Positions 61,208-64,000 of a stretch of 64,000 bases of DNA are shown here, in pieces. A model generated the notes under the pieces. It made no database searches. It saw only the letters and a program-made list of their open reading frames with translations, and was not told where the DNA came from. The position numbers and the translations under genes were made by a program. The stretch is taken from contig CAMEOT010000007.1 in NCBI GenBank assembly GCA_945929965.1, forward strand, positions 1-64,000, in the 5' to 3' direction. Origin of the DNA: an uncultured Lachnospiraceae bacterium (GTDB lineage: Bacteria; Bacillota; Clostridia; Lachnospirales; Lachnospiraceae). Within the stretch, counting starts at the first letter, position 1, and every line of letters starts with the position of its first letter.

Positions 61208-64000
61208 CTATTTAGGATTTTTCTCGTCTTTCTGTGTCGCTTCCTGCTGCTCCAGTTCCTTCTGCTCCTTCCGCTTCAGGTAATCCGCCGCATCATCCGG
61301 TACGTCATCCAGGTTCTCACTGCCGATATCCACCTGCAGAGGCTTTCTCTTGAAGAGGATGTCATACATGACAGGGATGATGAACAGCGTCATCAGTGTG
61401 GCATAGGCAAGTCCTCCCGCCACTACGATCGCCATGCCCTTGGACATCTGGCTGGAGAGGTCATCTCCGAACAGGAGGCTTGCCATTGCCAGGATCGTGG
61501 TAAGTGCTGTCATCAGGATCGGGCGCATTCTGGTCTTACCGGTAGCGATCAGTGCCTCTCTGCGTTCCAGTCCTCCCATACGGAGCTGGTTCGCATAATC
61601 CACGAACACAATACCGTTGTTGACAACCGTACCCAGCAGCACCACGAAGCCCATCATACCCATAACAGACAGCGGCTCGTTCATAAGCAGTAATCCTATC
61701 AGCCCCCCCGTGAACGCAAGAGGTACCGTGAACAATACAATAAACGGACTGAGCAGGCTCTGGAACTGTGCCACCATGACCAGATAGATCAGAGCAAGAC
61801 CTAAGAGCAATACCTTACTCATCTGGATCACCATCTGATTGACTGTATCGGATTCTCCGGCAGTGTCAATGGTATAACCGTCCGGCAATTCATACGCATC
61901 GATCAATGGCTGCAATTCTCTGGACAGAAGGGTGGCATTGCTTCCCCCCGCCACAGTGGCTGTCACCGTCATGTAACGGCTCTGGTTCTCACGGTTGATG
62001 CTCTGCACACCATCCTCCAGCACCAGTGTTGCGAACTCAGACAGCGGATGATCCTCTGTGACAGTGTTGCCGTTATCATCCGTTGTCTGGATCTCAAAAT
62101 TATAGTCCAGGAGATTCTCACGGGTCAGCGGTTCTCTTCCATCCTTTACGACGATCTTCATATCCTCGCCGTCTATGGTCACAGTAGCGGCATCGGTACT
62201 CTCCGTCAGCTTTCCGTTCAGTTCGGAAAAAATCTGGGCAACCGTCAGACCTTTGCGCATGGCGGCATCTTTATCCAGCACCAGACGGATGACCTGATCC
62301 GGCTCTTCCTGCCCGTTGGAAATATTTTCATAGCCCGGGATCGTAGCAGCCAGATCGCAGATGTCCTGCGTGATCTTCGTCAGGGTATCCAGATCATCGC
62401 CATATACCTTAACAGATAATCCTGAACCCATCATCGTGCTCATCTCAGACATTCCCGTTGATATCGTCAGTTCACAGTCAATATCCGCTGTGCGTTCTTC
62501 AATCTCCCTGCAGATTCTGTTTACTTCTTCTTTTCCGGCATTCTCATTTTCTGTCAGCACCAAAAATGTAAACTGATCGTAGGTGCTGTCTGACATACCG
62601 GAAGAAGAAGCCACCAGTGTGGTATCTCCACCTGCCATGGCACCTACATCTCCGATGCCATCTATGGTCGTCATGGCATCCAGCACCTGGTCAGCCCTCT
62701 TGTAGCATTCTTCCTTATCCGTATCCTCCGGCATCTGCACAGATATCTCAATCTGGTTAGATGTCATATCCGGGATCATGACGATACCCATCCGCATGAC
62801 CGCCCAGATACTGTATACCAGCAGGCCGATGGCAATGGCAAGGGGCACGACCTTCACTTTCAGGCAGAATGCCAGCATTTTTCCATAGATATCCTGCACC
62901 TTGTCAAAGAACGGATGCTTCTTCTCTTTGGTATTACGAAGCAGGGTCGAACCTGCTGCCGGCACTACGGTCATAGCGATCAGCAGCGATGCCGCCAGGG
63001 TAAATATGATCGTAAGACTGATGGGCATCATCAGTTCACGGACAGTTCCTGCGGTAAATACCATCGGCAGGAATACGCAGACTGTTGTCAGGGTGGAAGC
63101 AATAATCGCACCTGCCACCTGTTTCGTACCCTGTACCGCTGCTCTCGCCGCGCCGACTCCCTTAGACCGCAGGCGATAGATATTCTCGATCACGACGATG
63201 GAGTTATCCACCAGCATGCCGATTCCGAGTGCCAGACCCGATAACGACATCATGTTCAGTGAAATGCCTGTAAAATACATTAATATCAATGCCGTCAGAA
63301 CAGACAAGGGAATGCTGACAGCTACAACGATGGTAGGTTTTACATCCTTTAAGAACAGCGCCAGAATCAGGATCGCCAGTACCGCACCTACGATCATGCT
63401 CTGCAATACGCCATTAATGATCAAAGTTATGTAATCGCCCTGATCCATCAATGTCAGTACCGACAGTCCGGGATACTGCTCTTCCAGCTCTGAAATTGCA
63501 GCAGCGATATTTTTACTCACCTCATTCGTTCCCGCTGTGGAACTCTTGAACACAGACAGTACCACCGCACTCTGACCATTTAGTCTGGCATAGCTGTCAT
63601 CGGCGTTATCGATCACCGTGATGTCAGCCACATCGCACAGCCGTACATCCCCGATATCTTCAATATTGGTAAGTACGATATTGGACAGTTCATCCACACT
63701 TTCATAATTGCTTCCGACCTTAAGCAGCCAGGAATTGTCCTCCGCATCATCCAGATATCCTGCCGGCATGGCAAAATTCTGTGCATAGATGAGCTGTGAC
63801 AGTGTCTGCATATTCACCAGCTGGTCTGCATTGGCATTACGAAGTGCCTCCGCCTTCTGTACCTCAAAATTCTCCAGAGAGGTATTATACTGATCCCAGC
63901 CGTCTGCCAGCTGCTTTTTCGCATCCGCAATGGAATCCCAGCCCTCTGTGATCTGTTCCTGGGCAGAATCCAGGCTCTCCTTATTGCTGTCAAGGGTTGT
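61208..64000 (-). CDS. RND efflux transporter permease (partial, 5' end beyond the window)
   Basis: The last 930 codons of an AcrB-like RND permease; the frame is open to the window edge, so an internal GTG at 63817 is not the true start. Recognisable parts: VAVSIPLSVLTALILMYFTG and LGIGMLVDNSIVVIENIYRL (TM4 region with Asp), LLGTVVNNGIVFVDYANQLR (second half), and the PN/PC porter domains between. The outermost part seen (63820-64000) codes for a charged coiled-coil stretch (SLDSAQEQITEGWDSIADAK, KQLADGWDQYN), an insert found in Gram-positive RND proteins. It would export lipids, peptides or drugs with the proton gradient. The cytoplasmic tail is Lys/Glu-rich. Confidence 0.92.
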   Translation of the reverse strand, partial: TTLDSNKESLDSAQEQITEGWDSIADAKKQLADGWDQYNTSLENFEVQKAEALRNANADQLVNMQTLSQLIYAQNFAMPAGYLDDAEDNSWLLKVGSNYESVDELSNIVLTNIEDIGDVRLCDVADITVIDNADDSYARLNGQSAVVLSVFKSSTAGTNEVSKNIAAAISELEEQYPGLSVLTLMDQGDYITLIINGVLQSMIVGAVLAILILALFLKDVKPTIVVAVSIPLSVLTALILMYFTGISLNMMSLSGLALGIGMLVDNSIVVIENIYRLRSKGVGAARAAVQGTKQVAGAIIASTLTTVCVFLPMVFTAGTVRELMMPISLTIIFTLAASLLIAMTVVPAAGSTLLRNTKEKKHPFFDKVQDIYGKMLAFCLKVKVVPLAIAIGLLVYSIWAVMRMGIVMIPDMTSNQIEISVQMPEDTDKEECYKRADQVLDAMTTIDGIGDVGAMAGGDTTLVASSSGMSDSTYDQFTFLVLTENENAGKEEVNRICREIEERTADIDCELTISTGMSEMSTMMGSGLSVKVYGDDLDTLTKITQDICDLAATIPGYENISNGQEEPDQVIRLVLDKDAAMRKGLTVAQIFSELNGKLTESTDAATVTIDGEDMKIVVKDGREPLTRENLLDYNFEIQTTDDNGNTVTEDHPLSEFATLVLEDGVQSINRENQSRYMTVTATVAGGSNATLLSRELQPLIDAYELPDGYTIDTAGESDTVNQMVIQMSKVLLLGLALIYLVMVAQFQSLLSPFIVLFTVPLAFTGGLIGLLLMNEPLSVMGMMGFVVLLGTVVNNGIVFVDYANQLRMGGLERREALIATGKTRMRPILMTALTTILAMASLLFGDDLSSQMSKGMAIVVAGGLAYATLMTLFIIPVMYDILFKRKPLQVDIGSENLDDVPDDAADYLKRKEQKELEQQEATQKDEKNPK

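Overview
The window looks like chromosomal DNA of a gut-type Lachnospiraceae (Clostridia, Bacillota). The signs are a moderate GC content, strong AGGAGG ribosome sites, Firmicutes-style TTGACA/TATAAT promoters, a CpsB/YveK/CpsD-type exopolysaccharide (EPS) module, RemA, ThiT behind a TPP riboswitch, and TrkA/TrkH. The genus cannot be fixed by eye. Nearly all genes lie on the minus strand. Two almost identical tRNA-Thr(GGU) genes with their own promoters sit in opposite orientation near the two ends (1991-2063 and 61031-61103).

0.1-4.3 kb: an ECF sigma factor with a membrane partner, tRNA-Thr, a small XRE regulator and a methyl-accepting chemotaxis protein. 4.3-14.4 kb is a defence-like accessory island. 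It holds two intact copies of an Rpn/PD-(D/E)XK nuclease gene with a shared promoter-leader, an internally deleted third copy and a 3' scrap of a fourth. Between them lie an AbiH gene with an HTH/HNH-like partner, and a tight sce7726-sce7725-RES operon (PD-(D/E)XK nuclease-like protein, uncharacterised partner, zinc-ribbon RES protein). The sce7726-sce7725-RES unit is the best candidate here for a little-described defence or toxin system. A VOC protein and a double-HTH protein follow.

14.5-37.6 kb is one long EPS gene cluster read from a promoter at about 37.6 kb whose -10 box is bracketed by a perfect 11-bp inverted repeat. In transcription order it encodes sortase B, LCP ligase, a small secreted protein, CpsB phosphatase, YveK, CpsD kinase, initiating sugar transferase, three GT4-type glycosyltransferases, a frameshifted acetyltransferase, a DUF2334 protein, an EpsG polymerase, a tandem TupA-like ATP-grasp protein with an in-frame G10 tract, flippase, UDP-glucuronate epimerase, UDP-glucose dehydrogenase, a TPR membrane protein, a serine hydrolase, a heptose nucleotidyltransferase-phosphatase truncated by an IS66 fragment, and GmhA. 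Several genes are broken, so the polymer structure is probably drifting or phase-variable.

37.7-53.6 kb is mostly housekeeping: XRE regulator, GT2, MutY, DUF1653, a TetM-like GTPase fused to a YacP/Rae1-type NYN nuclease domain, a Cof phosphatase, riboswitch-thiT, a hairpin- and repeat-rich 0.8 kb intergenic region, then yicC-remA-gmk-rpoZ-rimO-pgsA, a rhodanese-TtcA fusion, a cupin and a HAD phosphatase. 53.7-61 kb looks like the decayed remains of an integrated element: chromate transporter and lgt fragments, kdpE, a short kdpD, a small membrane protein, trkA, trkH, a DUF6809-like remnant and a frameshifted large serine recombinase, ending beside the second tRNA-Thr. The window closes inside an RND efflux permease gene.
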